Origin: Penium margaritaceum
Taxonomy: Eukaryota; Streptophyta; Zygnematophyceae; Desmidiales; Peniaceae
NCBI GenBank assembly: GCA_023375785.1
Contig: SZWC01000852.1
Location: 134,374 to 198,373 of the forward strand
Reading direction: 5' to 3'
DNA length: 64,000 nt
The notes under the pieces were generated by a model, which did no database searches, had not been told where the DNA came from, and saw nothing but the letters and a program-made list of their open reading frames with translations. Position numbers and translations under genes: made by a program. Below, one piece after another: positions 34,093 to 47,585 of this stretch. How positions within the stretch are numbered: the first letter of the stretch is position 1; each line of letters begins with the position of its first letter.

Positions 34093-37000
34093 TCACGGAC
34101 GCATGCCGACTGAACTCACAGCCTTCTTGAACGAGTCACGCTTCAGTGCCTTGGTCGAGAAGTTAGCCAGCTGTCGTGCTGTCTCAACCCACATAATGTT
34201 GACATTGCCATCATGCAACAACGAACATACATAGTGATACTCTACATTGATATACTTTTTGCGTGTGTGATGCACGCCGTCATTGTCGGCGATGGCAATG
34301 GCACTCTCATTGTCACAATGCAATGTGATGGATGCGACAGACTGACGCAACTCGGACAAGAGACGACATAGCCACACGCTCTCACATGCGCCTGTACCAA
34401 GGGATATGTACTCAGCCTTTGTAGTGCTGCGTGCAATGCACCCTTGCTTGCCACTACCCCAGGGTGAAGCCGTACCGCCAACCAGAAACATCCAACTTGT
34501 GCAGCTCTTACCGTCTGGACTGCCGGCCCAGTCACTGTCAGTATAGTCCACCAGGACAACAGACGGCTTTCACCGGAAAATGAGACCTCGCCGTGGATTC
34601 GAGATGACATAGCGCAGTGTTTGGATCACGGCCTTGAAGTGGAGGTGACGCGGAACCTGAGAGAACTAAGTGAGGAGGTTGATGGCAAACGTGATGTCTG
34701 GGCACGTTGTCGTCGCCAGGAACATCAGTGACCGGATGACTCGCAGATACGAGGTCACGTCAACTGGCTCCTCCACAACGGCTGGGTTAGAGCTCTTCAG
34801 GTTTGCTTGGCCATCGGGTGACATGGGTGAGGATGGGCTCTGCACGAGGGGTAAGTACTCGGCAAAGCGAGTGGACAGAGTCTATACATAGGCTGCCTGA
34901 TGTACGTGCAGGATGCCCTAGGAGCGATCATACTTGAGCTCCATGCCCACGAAGTCTCGGGCAGACCCGAGTTCCTTCATCTGGTAGGCGGTGTGCAGCA
35001 TGTCCTTGATGCGCTGGATGGCAGCCACATGTGGCGATGCAATGAGGAGATCGTCGATGTACACCAGGATAGCGGCAAAAGTCTGGCCTCGCAAGGTGAT
35101 GAATGGTGCGAGATCAGCAGTATTGTATAGGAGGCCACCGCGGAGGAGAATGCGGCAAATCTCCTGTTTCCAGCAATAAGGCAACTGCTTCAGGCCATAG
35201 AGGGCCTTTCGCAGCCGCCAGACCTTCCCAGTGCCTTCGTCAAAGCCTGGAGGCTATACCATGTTGAGCTCCTTACCCTCCAGCGAGCCATGGAGGAAAG
35301 TGTTGCTCACGTCCATTTGATACAGCACCCATCCGTGCTCGGCAACCAGGCTGAAGAGAGCTGGGCTAGTGGATAATCCGCCAACTGGGGCAAAGATGTG
35401 GTCGTAATGAACCCCAGGGACGTGAGCGAACCACTTGGCTATGAGGCGGACCTTGTACTTATCCAAGGACCCATCCGGCTTCTACTTGCGCTAGAAGACG
35501 AACTTGGCACTGATGGCCTTCCAACCTGGAGGGAGATCAACAAGATCATACACGTGGTACTACAAGATAGCAGCGAGCTTGTCGGCGCAGGCAGCATCCT
35601 AATGTGCGGCCTCGGGGGAGGAACGAGCCGCGCATAGGGTGGCTGGATCCTCCGGGCGCGTCGTGGAGTAGACTGCAAGGGCATGTGCATCTCGAGCTCC
35701 AGGTGGGACACATGTGAGTGTAGCCGTGGTAGCATGTCGATGCTCCTGGTGGAGCATGGCGTAGCCCAATGCGAAGCCCGAGTGGAGGTCCGCAATGATC
35801 GCTGAAGTGGTTAGGTCGAGGGCCTTGCTGTCAGGGTCAACACTAAGTATCGTAGGATTGGAAGAGACACGTCGGGCGACTGGAGGCCGAGGTGCCACAG
35901 CGCGTGGTGTGTTGATTTGCGCGCTCACAGACAGCCTGGGTCGAAAGGCTGCCGCTTGGGCCACGTGTGTAGCGCGGTAGGGGAGTAGATGGCACTGATT
36001 CCGAGGTGTTGGCGGAGGTAGACAAAGCTGCTGGTGTGAAGGGACCAGCAAATGCGGACGGTTTGCCGATGCAGAGGGACTTGCAGACTCAAAAGGAGTT
36101 GTTGGCTTGGAGGACCAACGGACGCAACAGGGGCTACCGGCCCAAAGGTGCCAGCGGACGCGACTAGGGCTGCCAGCCCAAAGGGGTCACCGGATGCGAC
36201 TAAGGCTACCAGCCCAGGGGGGCCAATAGACGCGACTGGGGCCAGCGGACGCGACTTTGGCTGCTGGCTCGGAGGAGCCGGCGGATGCGACTAGGGCTGT
36301 CGGCCCGGAGGGGTCAGCGGACGCGATTGGGGCTGCCGGCTCGGAGGAGCCAATGGATGTGAGTGGGGATGCCTGTCCATAAGAGCCAGCGGACGCGAAT
36401 GGGGATGACAGCCCGAAGGGGCCAGCGGACACGACAGGGGCTACCGGCTCAAAGGGACCATGTGATGTGCCGCCCCGAAGCGTTAGGATGGGAAAGGGAC
36501 TCGGACGAGCCGGAGCGGATGAGGTTGCGAGGAAAAAGCTCCCTAAAAAAGAGGGCATCGCAACTCTCGACAATGTAGTGCCGGGAGGGATCCCAGAAAT
36601 GCTAGGCCTTGGAGTGACGGGAGACACCGAGGAAGGTGCAAGGATGCCCAATGGGGGCGAGCTTGCCTCCATGCCATGGGGCGGGCAGCCACACAATGGC
36701 CACGCAGCCCCGGACACAAGCTGGACGAAGGTCAGCACTCTAACCGCACCAATGCTGGTACGGCGTAGACTGGCAAGGAAGGGGTCCGTGAGGAATCTGA
36801 ATCCAGATCCACGTCATGTAGGCCATGGCCTCGAAGTAGAAGCCATTGGAGAGGCCTGACTCAACGCGCATGGTGTGGAAGGTGTCAGCTATGCTGTAGT
36901 TCCACTACTCGGAGACGCCGTTCTAGGCTGGTGTATAAGGTGTCGACGTCTCGTGGTGGATACCGTTGGAGGCGAGGAAAGTCGTGGTCTCTCCCATGTA

Positions 37001-39200
37001 CTCGTCATTGCGATCGGAGTGAAAGCGGCAATAAGGCCCACCACACTCATGCTCGGCACGACCAAACCAGTCCTAAATGGTCAGAGTGACATCGTTTTTC
37101 TGCCAAAGGCAGAAGACCTAGCGGTAGCGAGAGAAGTCGTCAGTGAGGATGAGGACATAGCGGCCATGCTCCCCGACAGACTCAATACGGAGTGGACCCA
37201 TGACAGCGGAATGGACGAGGTCGAGAGGGGCGGTCGTACGGGAGAAGGGATGCGGGTAGGTGGATCGATGCATTTTGCCCTGAGTGCAATCAATGCACTT
37301 TGTGGGGCACGCCCAGGGGAAGGAGTCCGGGTCTAGGCCCTTGGCCGGTTGGGTGTGGAACATGCTGTTGACTGCAACAGCGTGCATGTGGCAAAGGGGG
37401 CGGTGGAAGAGACAGGTGTGCTGCGAGGACAGGGTGCCGGTGACAAAGACATGGTCCGTCGGGGCGGATGGGAAGGGGATGGGGGGAATGGGAGGATAGA
37501 CGAGGTACGTGCCATACATTGCCACGGGCGGTGGCGTGCTGAACAACAACACCGGACAGACGTGATGACATAGTGCCAATGCCACGCGAGTGCAATGCAC
37601 GTACGTCCATGCTCATGTGGTCAAGGACGGTGACGGACAGAAGGCTGAGCTTATGACTTGGGACGAAGAGGATGTTGGTCACGAAAACATCACCGGTAGG
37701 ACCACGGAAATGAACGGCGCCGATACCGCATTCAGGTAAAACCTGTCCGCAGCCCGTCCGGACACCACACACATTGCCAACAGAACCAAGCACACTGAAG
37801 GCCTCGCAAGATGCGGTCATGTGATATGTGGCCTCAGAGGCAATGATCTAGGTCTCGGCAGGGTCCTCAACCGGTGTCGCCAAATCACTAATAGTCTCAT
37901 GGCAGCAAGCAAGGGACGCGAATGCGGTGGATGGTGGCGCAAACCGAGACTCCCAATCATCAAGGAACGCGATTTCATCATCGAGAGGGATAGAGGGCAC
38001 GGGAGACGATGAGGCGGATGAGGAAACAGTACATGACCGCAACTCAGTCTCAGTCATGTAAGCCAGGGCAGACAGGCAGGAGGTAACGCAACTTGCACTT
38101 CCTCAGTGGGGGAGGGCGAGGTAGGTCGAGCTTGAGCGCAATGAGCTGCTCCGACGGACGCTTGCGAATAGACGGTCTAGGAGTGTAGACGGAGTGCGGA
38201 GTGAGTGTGCCAGAGCCTACATAGAAGGGGGATTCCACTGGAGATTGAGAATGGAGGCACCGATAATTGCGGAAGATGCTACTATGGAGCTGGCAATGGA
38301 GGGACCAGCAAGATTGTCGGATGAGTGGTGCTACTGGTCGGGGAAGAGGCGTCATGGCTGGCGACAACAATGACAACAAAGGCCAGACGGCGCTCATGCT
38401 GGCAACGCATGATGGTGATGGCGCGCGCCTTGTCCATCGACAACGGGCAAGTGTACCACCCGTGTCGTGGCTGACCACAGATGTGGCAGACCGAGCCACC
38501 ACCACTAGACCCAATCCGCTGCTACTGCTGCTGCTAAGGGCGCTTGCCCTTCTTGCCCTTACCCTTCTTCTTCGCCGACAATGAGGAGCTGGTGGATGTA
38601 GCTGCTACAGAGGAAGCGACGACCATGGAGGCGACTACAGGGGAGGCGAGGGCCTCTATACATTGGATGCGGGACTCCATATGAGCTTCCTCGATCCTGA
38701 GGAAGAGATTGTATGCCCAGGGCATGAGGGTTCCCTGAGCCGCCATAGTAGAAAGGACATCCTAGGAGTAGTGGACAAAGACGCAGGCGTATGCGGCAGT
38801 GGCACCGTGCTTGATGGTGAGGAGGGTGGCAAGAGGAGGTAGAGCAGAGGTGCCTAGGCGAAGGAGGATGTCCTCAACCTGCTGCCAGTAGGAGGTGACG
38901 GTCTCGGTCTCCTCCATGTGTAGGGAGCTAAACTCCCGCAGCGGGCGACAGGTCTCAGCCTCGCTGGATAGGCGATGGAGACGCATGAGGACGTGCCATG
39001 CGGCTGCACGATCTGGTGTCCCGCCGGCAGTGAAGTCACCAAGGAAGGGCTCTAGGGCCATGCGTGAAACCGGAGGAGCGATTGGGACAAGGGAGCGTAC
39101 GGCGCGACCAGAGCCATACAGTTGGTTGGCCTGGGTAGAGCCGTACGAAAGGGTGTAGTATGCCCGCAAGCCCTCACCCTTTGCCCAGATGCAAAAACTA
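34093..39200 (-). pseudogene. Copia A2 gag-pol region (fossil)
   Basis: Minus strand. Gag body near 39170-38800; protease region near 37830-37800; integrase near 37330-36750; a degenerate Pro/Ala/Ser linker at about 36460-36050; RT near 35640-34930 with QMDVSNTFLHGSLEGKE and LVYIDDLLIAS; RNase H near 34550-34093 with YTDSDWAGSPDGKS. The parts match Copia A1 in order and sequence. Broken, with many breaks. Confidence 0.88.
36050..36460 (-). repeat. Degenerate 36-bp minisatellite in the integrase-RT linker of Copia A2
   Basis: On the minus strand about ten units resembling SAGPSGPAAPVA can still be recognised (for example SAGSSEPAAPIA-like words). It is the aged counterpart of the array at 20.3 kb. 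Confidence 0.7.
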
Positions 39201-39499
39201 AGTTCCCAGCTCCAAACTACTCACAGGCCTGAAGCGTTGGGGGCGGGGTCTAAAATTCCTTTGGCCTGCGGCCAGCACCTAGAGTGGGGCCAGGGATTGA
39301 AGTCACTATTTTCCACTAGCGCTAAGTCTCTTCCTGCGCCGGAGTAAAGTGTGGCGGTAGAAACAATAGGACTGGCGTACTGAAGGAGAAGGAAAGGCGG
39401 TAGGATATTGGTGTGAGTCTGTGATGCCAACGGCTGCAGTGATGTAAGTTGCTACGTCAATGCGGCAATCTATTGCTGAATGTTGGCCAGGGGGTCGGA

Positions 39500-40400
39500 G
39501 GTGCCAGGGAAAAAGCCTGTAGACTACTATTGCTACTACTGATGCTACTACTGCTACTGTTGCTGTTGCTGCTGCTACTCGTACTATTATTGCTAAAGCT
39601 ACTGTGGTTGTTCGTGTAGCTGTGGCTGCTGCTGCTACGGGTACTGCTAGTGTGGCTATTGTGACTGCTGTTGTTACTACGGCTGCTGTTGCAGCAGCAG
39701 TTGCTATTGTTGCTGCTGCTGCTTTGCCGTTACGTGTTGCTACGGCTATTGTGGCTGCTACAGCAGCAATGGCAGTTGCTGCAGCAGTTGCACAACCGCT
39801 GGTGGGATGAGGATTCCTTCTTCCTTTTCGTTGGTCATAGCGAGCTTGTTGCCTGCTGTGAGCAGTGAGCTGCGAGCAGCAAGCTCGCTGCTTACTGTTT
39901 GCAGTTCGCTGTTCGCTGCGAGCAATGAGCTTACTACTTACAGCTCGCTGGTCATGGCAAGGAAAGGGCTACGAGCATCTGCAGCAGTAGCTGCTGCTGT
40001 AGCGGCTGCTACTAGCTGTTGTTGCTGCTGGCTGCTGCTGGCTGCTACTCGCTGCTGCTGGTTGCTACTCGCTACTGCTACTGCTACAGCCAGCAACTGC
40101 TGCTACTCACTACTATTGCAATTGCAACGTGCTACTACTATTCCTGGATGTTGCGGCTGCTACTCGGTACCGCTGCTACTATTGCTCAGAGTTGCTGCTG
40201 CTCAGAGCTGTTATTGCTAGCTGCTGTTGCTACGGGCTGCTGCTACTATGAGCTGCTGCGAGCTACTATGAGGTGCTGTGAGCTGCTGCTGCTGCCAGCT
40301 AGTACTGTTGCTGGTTGCTACTGCTGTGCACAGCTGCTATTGGCCACTGTTGCCACTACTCGCTACTACTACAAGCTATTGCTGCTGTCAGTCACTTCAC
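39500..40400 (-). repeat. CTG/CAG-rich tract in the leader of Copia A2
   Basis: On the plus strand, imperfect GCTGCTACT, TTGCTGCTG and CTGCTGCTA runs; on the coding (minus) strand these are CAG/AGT repeats. Same place as the tract in A1 but more degenerate. Confidence 0.8.
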
Positions 40401-40674
40401 CTGGGTGACGTTGTTGCGTGCGTTGGTGTCGCGATGCATGACATCGCTGGCCGCTCACCTCCTCGCATCACACGTGGGGGTTATTACTGCCAGAAAAAAC
40501 CAGAAAGCATTTCTCCTTGCCTAGTGGCCATGGGAAAAAATCTGATGCCGCCACCAGGCGGGTCAATGCTGCAGATAAAATCCAGAAGCATTTCTCCTGC
40601 ATTGGCGTCTATGGGGGTCCACCGGCGTTGTCTGGCACCCGTACGCCACTGTTCTACTACTGCTGCTACGCTTT

Positions 40675-40687
40675 GGCTCTGATGCCA
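40675..40687 (-). other. Primer-binding site of Copia A2
   Basis: On the minus strand TGGCATCAGAGCC directly follows the 5' LTR end AGCT. One base differs from the initiator-Met PBS of A1. Confidence 0.85.
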
Positions 40688-41429
40688 AGCTTGAAATGCT
40701 AGCCAGCAGGTTGGGCCAGCAGCGTTGTTGATGTAGTGTGCGGGCTTTCACGCTTGTTGCTTACTCTGCGGTCCCCTCAGTCTGCCGCTCTAGAGTGAAA
40801 GTCTTGATGCTCTGGGTTTGTTACTCATAAATGCACGCCAGTGTCAGCGCCACAAAGCAGTTGAAAACTGAAAGTGACTGATTAGTAATGAAGAATAAAC
40901 AACAATGAAAGACACCTCCAAGTTCTAGCTCCCTCCCAACTCGGTAGAGCTTGTTACTCGGCTAACCAGCCAATAAGAAAACAGACCTAGGCCTATTTTC
41001 TAGCAGGCAGGGTTTTCTTAGTGAGCCCTGCCAGACGGCCAACAGCACAAAACATGGGCGTCGTCCTTTATACCTGAGAACTGGTGCATTATGCCAAACA
41101 ATGCCATGCAACATGAGACATGGACCCTAGAAAGAGCATGACGCTGAAGACGCAATAGTACAGTCAGATCCAGTGCTGGACGCATGCAGACAGCATATGT
41201 GGTGGCTGTAACCGCCGGTGGCCCGACCAACGAGTACGCCTGTCGATGGAGCTGAGCGAGTTGTCGCAGGGAGGAGGCTCCAGCGAGCTGCGTGTAGGCT
41301 TGAGAATGCGTTGGCTCCACCAGACGACACTCCAGCAGTGTCAAGTCTCACCGTCAGTCATCTAGACGCTAATGTACACAAGCCGAGAGGAATCAACTGA
41401 GCACAATGAGAGATGCAAAAAAAACAAGA
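40688..41429 (-). repeat. 5' LTR of Copia A2
   Basis: 742 bp. On the minus strand the end reads TTCAAGCT, like the AGCT end of A1. The sequence matches the A1 LTR, including the CGGCTTGTGTACAT block. Confidence 0.85.
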
Positions 41430-41434
41430 GTTTT

Positions 41435-41726
41435 GACATGTCTACTCTCTGTTACGGCCAAAAAAGTGGTTTTGGGCCGGTTTTATGATAGACCTTTTGC
41501 TGCCGCGTGCGACACCCGCCGTGCGCCGTAGCAGGTTCTTATGCCATGGACCTGTCACTTGTCATCTCTCTGCAAACGCTATTGAAGCATTCTGACACTT
41601 TGCCTTGTGTCTTGTAGCCAGACCCTTGCCGTTGTATGTACGACTAGTGACTGTTGTCACCGTCTGACAAGACACTGATGCCTAGTCAGTGATTGTGTCA
41701 CTGGGAAGCTTGCATGCGTCTTCTCA
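41435..41726 (+). repeat. 5' LTR of Copia B1, right half
   Basis: Continues the LTR interrupted at 32201 and aligns with 47939-48251 (for example GGTTTTGGGCCGG and ATGCCATGGACCTGTCA). It ends TTCTCA and is followed at 41727 by the PBS-like TGGTATGAGAG. Confidence 0.85.
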
Positions 41727-42616
41727 TGGTATGAGAGTGGTAAGACAGCTCTCGCCGAGCTGTGTAGCAGAGACACAACAGAGAAGTAGCCGTGAGATTC
41801 ACCGTTCCAGCCAATCTACAGGGACCTATCGATGTCACCCGACTGCCGGCGACGTCACCCACATTCAGCACATGAGAGTGCATCACCAGCTGTCGCTAGA
41901 AGCAGTAGGAAACAGCTACAACAGGCAGAAGCAGCTAGCAGCTACTCGCATTAGCGCTGGCAGCGAAAGCAACAGGTTGCAGCCGTAGTAGGCAGTGGTG
42001 GGCAGCAGTAGCAGGTGCGCACGGTAGCAGTAATGCGCAAGAGCTATAGCGCGCAGTAGGAGCAGCACACATCACTGTTGCGCATCGGCAGTAAGTAGCA
42101 GACGCAGCAGGCAGCGGCGGGTAGCAGCAGCAGCAACACTCCGCAATGGTAACATTGACCAGTAGCATCAGCTAACAGCAGCAATAGTAACACAGTAGTT
42201 TCAACGCATAGCAGCAGCAGCGTGCATCTAGAGCAGCGCGCAATAGTGTCGTTGTGAAGTAGCCGTACACAGTTGCACAAGCAATTCCGCGGATACTTCT
42301 ACGAGTGCAGGCGCAACAACGGCAGTAACCGAGCGGGAGCTGTTGTAGAGCTTGCACGCAACTTCCACACCGCTGCCGCGAAGCAACCGTCCAACAGCCA
42401 CAAGGGTTGTAAAAAAACTTTGCTGACATCACCATTTTCATTGGTGACGTGATCAGGTCCTTGCTGACGTCAGCAAACCCCTGCTGACGTCTACACCTGC
42501 CTTAGTCAATTTTTGGGATCGGAACGTTGAAAATTGCTAGCATTTCAACTCCTTGAGAACCTATGGCAGTTTTGAAATCCGACTGGTTTGACGTCTCGGT
42601 CCATACCAAGCGTTGA
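41727..42616 (+). other. PBS and CAG-rich leader of Copia B1
   Basis: The PBS-like TGGTATGAGAG lies at 41727. It is followed by a leader with scattered GCAGCAG, GCAGTAG and GCAGCAGCAG words, densest at about 41890-42230. Confidence 0.75.
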
Positions 42617-45600
42617 CATGGCTCTTACCGGTGACAAGGGCAAAGGACCACTAGATCTCTCCTCCTCCTCCTCCTGAGGGGTCATGAGCCCATGCTCGTA
42701 AGCTGTTGCGGATCCGCAGTGTCACCAAGATGAGATGCGTCATCATCAGCAGCACCAGACTGACGCCATCCGTGCGCTCATTGATCTTATTCATGGTCAA
42801 GCCACGGCCCCACATCAGACATAGAGAGGATTCGGCGATGCCGGACCTTCTGTACATTAGTCAGCATTTACACTGAGGAGAGCAGAAGGACAGGACCAGC
42901 CACACTTTGATCCTCTAGATGAGGATCCATGCTAGAGATGGATGACGACACCCATGAGAGGGAGATTCGCTGTTTCAGGAGCGTCTCTGCCAACTTTAGA
43001 CGCGTTCTGGTTCCGTATTCCTGAAGATCCGACCCTCGCCTGATCCCTACCTTGGCGAATTTCCTAATCCTGGAGTCTTTCTCATCCCTCGTTCTTCCCA
43101 GCCTGTGGTTGCCCTCCCCACAGAGTGGCAATCCAAGGACTTCAAGACATTGCCACCACGCTATGTCAATGTGGATGGCTTTGACTGTTAGGAGACTCTC
43201 TTCCAGGTCAAGGTCACTTCAGAGGGGGTATGGCCCTATTATCACAGTCCGTACCAGGTTACGGACCACACTCAGGTGTTGACAGCGGCTTGGGCGATGC
43301 GGTCACTCCTTTATGCCACGCCACCCGAGACTGTCGTGGACTTTCGCCCTTTCCTTGGAGAGGTAGGCACGGGCGTGGATGCTGACCCACGTGGGGGCTA
43401 GGACCTGGCACTGTCCGTGCTTGCTGCAGAGACGCATGCCACTCGCGTGGCTCACATTCACGCTTTCCACTCCCTTCGTCAGGGACCTGCCAAGTCTGCA
43501 GCTGATTACTGGGGGCAAGCCATGCGCATCTACACGTGCCCTGGGACTTCAGGAGGTACACAACTCTGGGCACTTCGCACACTCATGATGAGAGTCCGTC
43601 TTGAGCACGTAGACATCTTCTCAAGGTATTGCATTTCTGTGCTCGAGCCCTTCTCCACCTCCCTTTAGCTTCTGCCTTGGGCACATCAACTCTTCCTCCA
43701 GGTGACCTCACGAGGCAGCCGTGGCCCACCAGGAGATTTCTCTTACTGCAGCGGTCATTGCGTCGCCGTCAATGTCCCTCTTGTAGACCACTTCTTCATC
43801 CTCTGGCACACCCTCCTCTTCCCCTTCCACCCCGGCTACCCTGACTCACATGTAGGGCGTGGGAGCCGTGGCACAGGGGAAGAAGGGTAGGAAGTAGTGC
43901 GGTTCGGATGAGCAACAATCGCAGCAGCTGCAACGGTCCTTGGGCCGCAGCAATGGACGCACTGTCCACTAATACAACTGTGGAGGCACTCATCGCTACA
44001 CCGAGTGCCAGCAGCCGCTTGACTGGGCACGAATCACTCGCTGTCATCAGGCTGCACATGTGCGGCGGGCTATGTCTAGCAACACACCCTCCAGTCACCC
44101 GGGGACCACGACTGTAGCCGTTCCCGCTTTCTCACCGGCGAGCAGTGGCGACCTGGACCCACGTGACCGCACCATTGCCGAGCTTTGCCATCTTCTGGCA
44201 CTTCGATTTTAGGGAGGTGCGAGTGTGTTGTCACAACCGAGTGGTTCACACCCGGCTCTGACACTCGTCTATTCTCGTCGCTTTATGATGACTCGTGTGG
44301 AGGGGCACCGATAGCATGTGATGTGGGCTCTGACACTATGTCGAAGCTCATTCGGACACAGCCCGCACTCGGTCTCGACGTGGTGTCTTTTGAGAAGCCA
44401 CCCAAGACCGATTCTTTGTTCTGGCACAGGGTAAGATGCATCATTACACCTTTCCCGACTCCCGTTCTCGCGCACTTCGCCCTCTCAAGTTGGTCCATTT
44501 GGACCTTCTCAGATTTCTTCTTGTTGAGTCTCTGTCTGATCAGGGCAGATATGTCCTAACCCTGAAGGATGACTTCACCCGGATGCGGTGGGTCTACAGC
44601 TTGCGCCAGAAGAGTGACACCGCTCTCGCGGTTCACCTCTGGCTAGTGATGGTTGAGCGTCAGTCTCGCCACACGCTACATACCTTCCGTTTGGATCGCA
44701 ACGGCAAATTTCTTGGTGAGATTGAAAGTTTCTTCTCCGAGCACGAGGTTTTTCACCAAGTCTCTACTCTTCCTACTCCTCAACAGTATGGTGTCTTTGA
44801 GCACTGGAACCACACCATGGAGGTTGCGGTTTATGCTATGTGGTCCGAGTGTGGTCTCCCGAAGTCCTTCGCTTTTGAAGGATTCGCCTACATGACGTGG
44901 GTTTGGAACCGCCTCTTGCACGGTCCTTGTCCTGACCACGTTACAAAGTACAAGCTCTGGTTTGGCCACCGTGCTGACCTCCGCCTTACTCGTGTCTGGG
45001 GATCCTTGGCTTCTGTGTGGTACATTGATGACCAGCAGGGGTCTAAGGTCTCACCGCGGGGTCGCTTGTGTGCCTTCGAATGCATTTCCCCACGGTCAAA
45101 TCCTTGGCGTTGTTGGGACCCCGCCCGTCGTCGCATCGTTGATTCCTGCAACGCGCTCTTCTTTAAGTCTCTTACCTACGGTGATCTGACCTCGATCACG
45201 TCACTGTCCATCACGCACGTTCCTACGTGTGAGAATTCTCGACGCATGGGGGACTCTGAGCCTGCGAGCACCTATTGTCCGGCTGATGTGTCCGTTCGAG
45301 CCCCCTCCAAATCTAGGTTTTCGGCTCTTGATGACCCAGCGATCATTGCTGTCAACCCAGAGACCTCTCCAGCAAAGCTGGCTTCTACCCATATTCCCTT
45401 GCACCCCACAGGTATCCATGATCCTCTACAAATGTCCACCAGTACTTCTGCCTTTGCGCGTGGTCGTGCCTCACCTCCTGCTCCTACTATCACACCCAAT
45501 CTCGTGTCTCCCAAACATGCATCTCCTCGCACTACATCATCTGCTCCTTTGCCTCAGCCCTCACAAGTTGTAGTCGTGCCTCTCCCTGAGCCTGAGATGA

Positions 45601-47479
45601 GACCCTTGAGCCCAGGTTACTCATGTGAGCCCGGAGGATGTCTTCGACCATTCGACTCCAGAGTGCAACGAGTGTCGGGTCCCGCACCCAGGCGCTCCAC
45701 TCCCAGCATTGCCAGTGATGATCCCAGCACAAAGGCCCTAGGCCTAAGTGTCCACACTGAGCACATAGAGGTACATCCAATGTGTCCTGTACGGCACGAT
45801 CTCGTCACTCGCAAGTTTCATATCGAATGCGATGCAGCAGTTAACCTTCTGGTCGTCAGACCTAGCACTGAGGCCTGTGCACTTGCCACTGAGAGCTCTC
45901 TTTTCATGATGCCTGATCCGTGCACACTAAGGGAAGCTCTCTCATCAGAGGATTCTGATGCCTAGCGTGCTGCCTACAAGGATGAGCTTCACGTCATTCG
46001 AGAGCACGAAGTTTACGAGCTAGTTGACCTTCCACCTAGGAGGAAGGCTATTCAGGTCAAGTGGGTCTTTTGCACGAAAGTGAAGTCGGATGGCTCACTA
46101 GAATGCCACAAGGCTGGCTTGGTCGTCAAGGGGTACTCTCAGACCAAGGGCATTGACAAAACTAACACCTTTGCCCTGGTTAGCCGCATAACTGCAGCTT
46201 ACGCACTGTTCGGTGTAGTGGCTGAGCATGACTGGGAATTACACCAGATGGACGTGAAAAATGTGTTCCTCCATGATCGCTAGATGAGGAGATTTACATG
46301 GCTCAGCCACCTAGTTTTGAGGATGGTGACAAGGTCTAGCGCTTGCGCAAGTCCTTGTACGGCCTCAAGCTCTCTAATCGGTATTGGAACCAGGAGATCA
46401 CTGGCATCCTGACTCGTACGGGATATGTCCAGAGCGAGACATATCCCTCTCTCTTTATTCGACAAATGCCTGAGCGGTTCACCGCCATCCTGATCTATGT
46501 GGACGACCTTCTAATCGCATCTCCTTCCATGGAGGTTGTGAAGGAAGCCAAGGCGGTCCTCCACACTGCCTATACAATGAAGGATCTTGGTCATACAATG
46601 GTGTTTCTTGGCATGGAGATCGTGAGAGACCGCAGACGTTGGATACTACGTTTGCATCAGGCCCGATACACACGTGTTGTGGGGAAGCGCTTTAGTAACC
46701 TCCTTGGTGTAGTGCCCACGGCCTCCACACCTCTCACACTTGACAGGCAGGATTCCCTAGAGGTGGACGATCCCACACAGCTGGGGGAGACAGTGGATGT
46801 GACCTTGTACCATTGTCTCATCGGATCTCTGATGTACCTAGCCACTACCACACGCCCCAACATCGCCTTCGCCGTCAACCTCATTGATGATTTTTGCAAG
46901 CTCCACGCACTAGAGCCCTTCATGCGACTGTGCGAGAGGTGCAATACGTGGTCACCACACCGTACCTTGGACTCTGCTTTTGCCAGCACTGTTTGGTGGT
47001 TCTTGACGGCTACACCGACAATGACCGGACCTTTAATCCAGATGGAAGCAGTCGCATCGATTGCGTGTTCCTGCTCGATGGTACCACTGTGTTCTGGCGT
47101 AGCGAGAAGCTGGGCTACATTGCACGTGGCTTGTTGGAGGCAGAATATGTTGCGCTAGGTGTAGGGGCTACAAAGGCCGTGTGGCTGCAGCACCTATTCC
47201 TTGAGTTGGGTCAGTTAGTAACCCCCATTGTGCTTCGTTGCGACAGCCTGAGTGCCCTCGCCATTGCGTAGAAATTTGGTGTCTTTCACGCTCTCACAAA
47301 GCACATTGAGGTTCATCATCACTTTGTGCATGATCTGGTGGAGCGACACGTGATCTCTGTCATATGGGTTGGCACTGACATGTAGTGTGCTGACTTCTTG
47401 ACGAAGGCACTAGCACGCGAGAAGTTTCTGGTGGCCATTCGTTCTATTGGGCTTCGTCCCTTGCCTGAGAGTGGTTAAG
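42617..47479 (+). pseudogene. Copia B1 gag-pol region (fossil)
   Basis: Gag start region near 42617 and Gag body near 43180-43600 (VVDFRPFLGEVGTG). Integrase near 44330-45050, with a long clean stretch holding YVLTLKDDFTRMRW. A linker near 45200-45700 is without minisatellite. RT near 46000-46660 with ELHQMDVKNVFLHD and LIYVDDLLIAS; RNase H near 46800-47479, ending PLPESG. Closest relative in the window is the body at 54.1-60.7 kb. Broken, roughly fifteen breaks. Confidence 0.88.
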
Positions 47480-47585
47480 TGTGGGTTGTGTCTCTGTCTA
47501 TATCACGAGAGTTTTTGCACTCGTTGTTGTACTTGTTTCAGTGATGCACGTGTATGGGCATGCGGACCATCGGGTCATGGGGGAA

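Larger units (their letters stand above)
32202..41429 (-). mobile_element. Ty1/copia element, family A, copy A2, inserted in the LTR of B1
   Basis: Minus-strand relative of Copia A1. 5' LTR at 40688-41429, PBS at 40675-40687, CTG/CAG-rich leader at about 39500-40400, gag-pol at about 34093-39200, 3' LTR at 32202-33294. The flanks GTTCT (32197) and GTTTT (41430) are a target-site duplication with one changed base. The two LTRs and the coding parts are much more diverged than in A1, so this is an older insertion. Heavily broken, more than twenty breaks. Confidence 0.9.
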
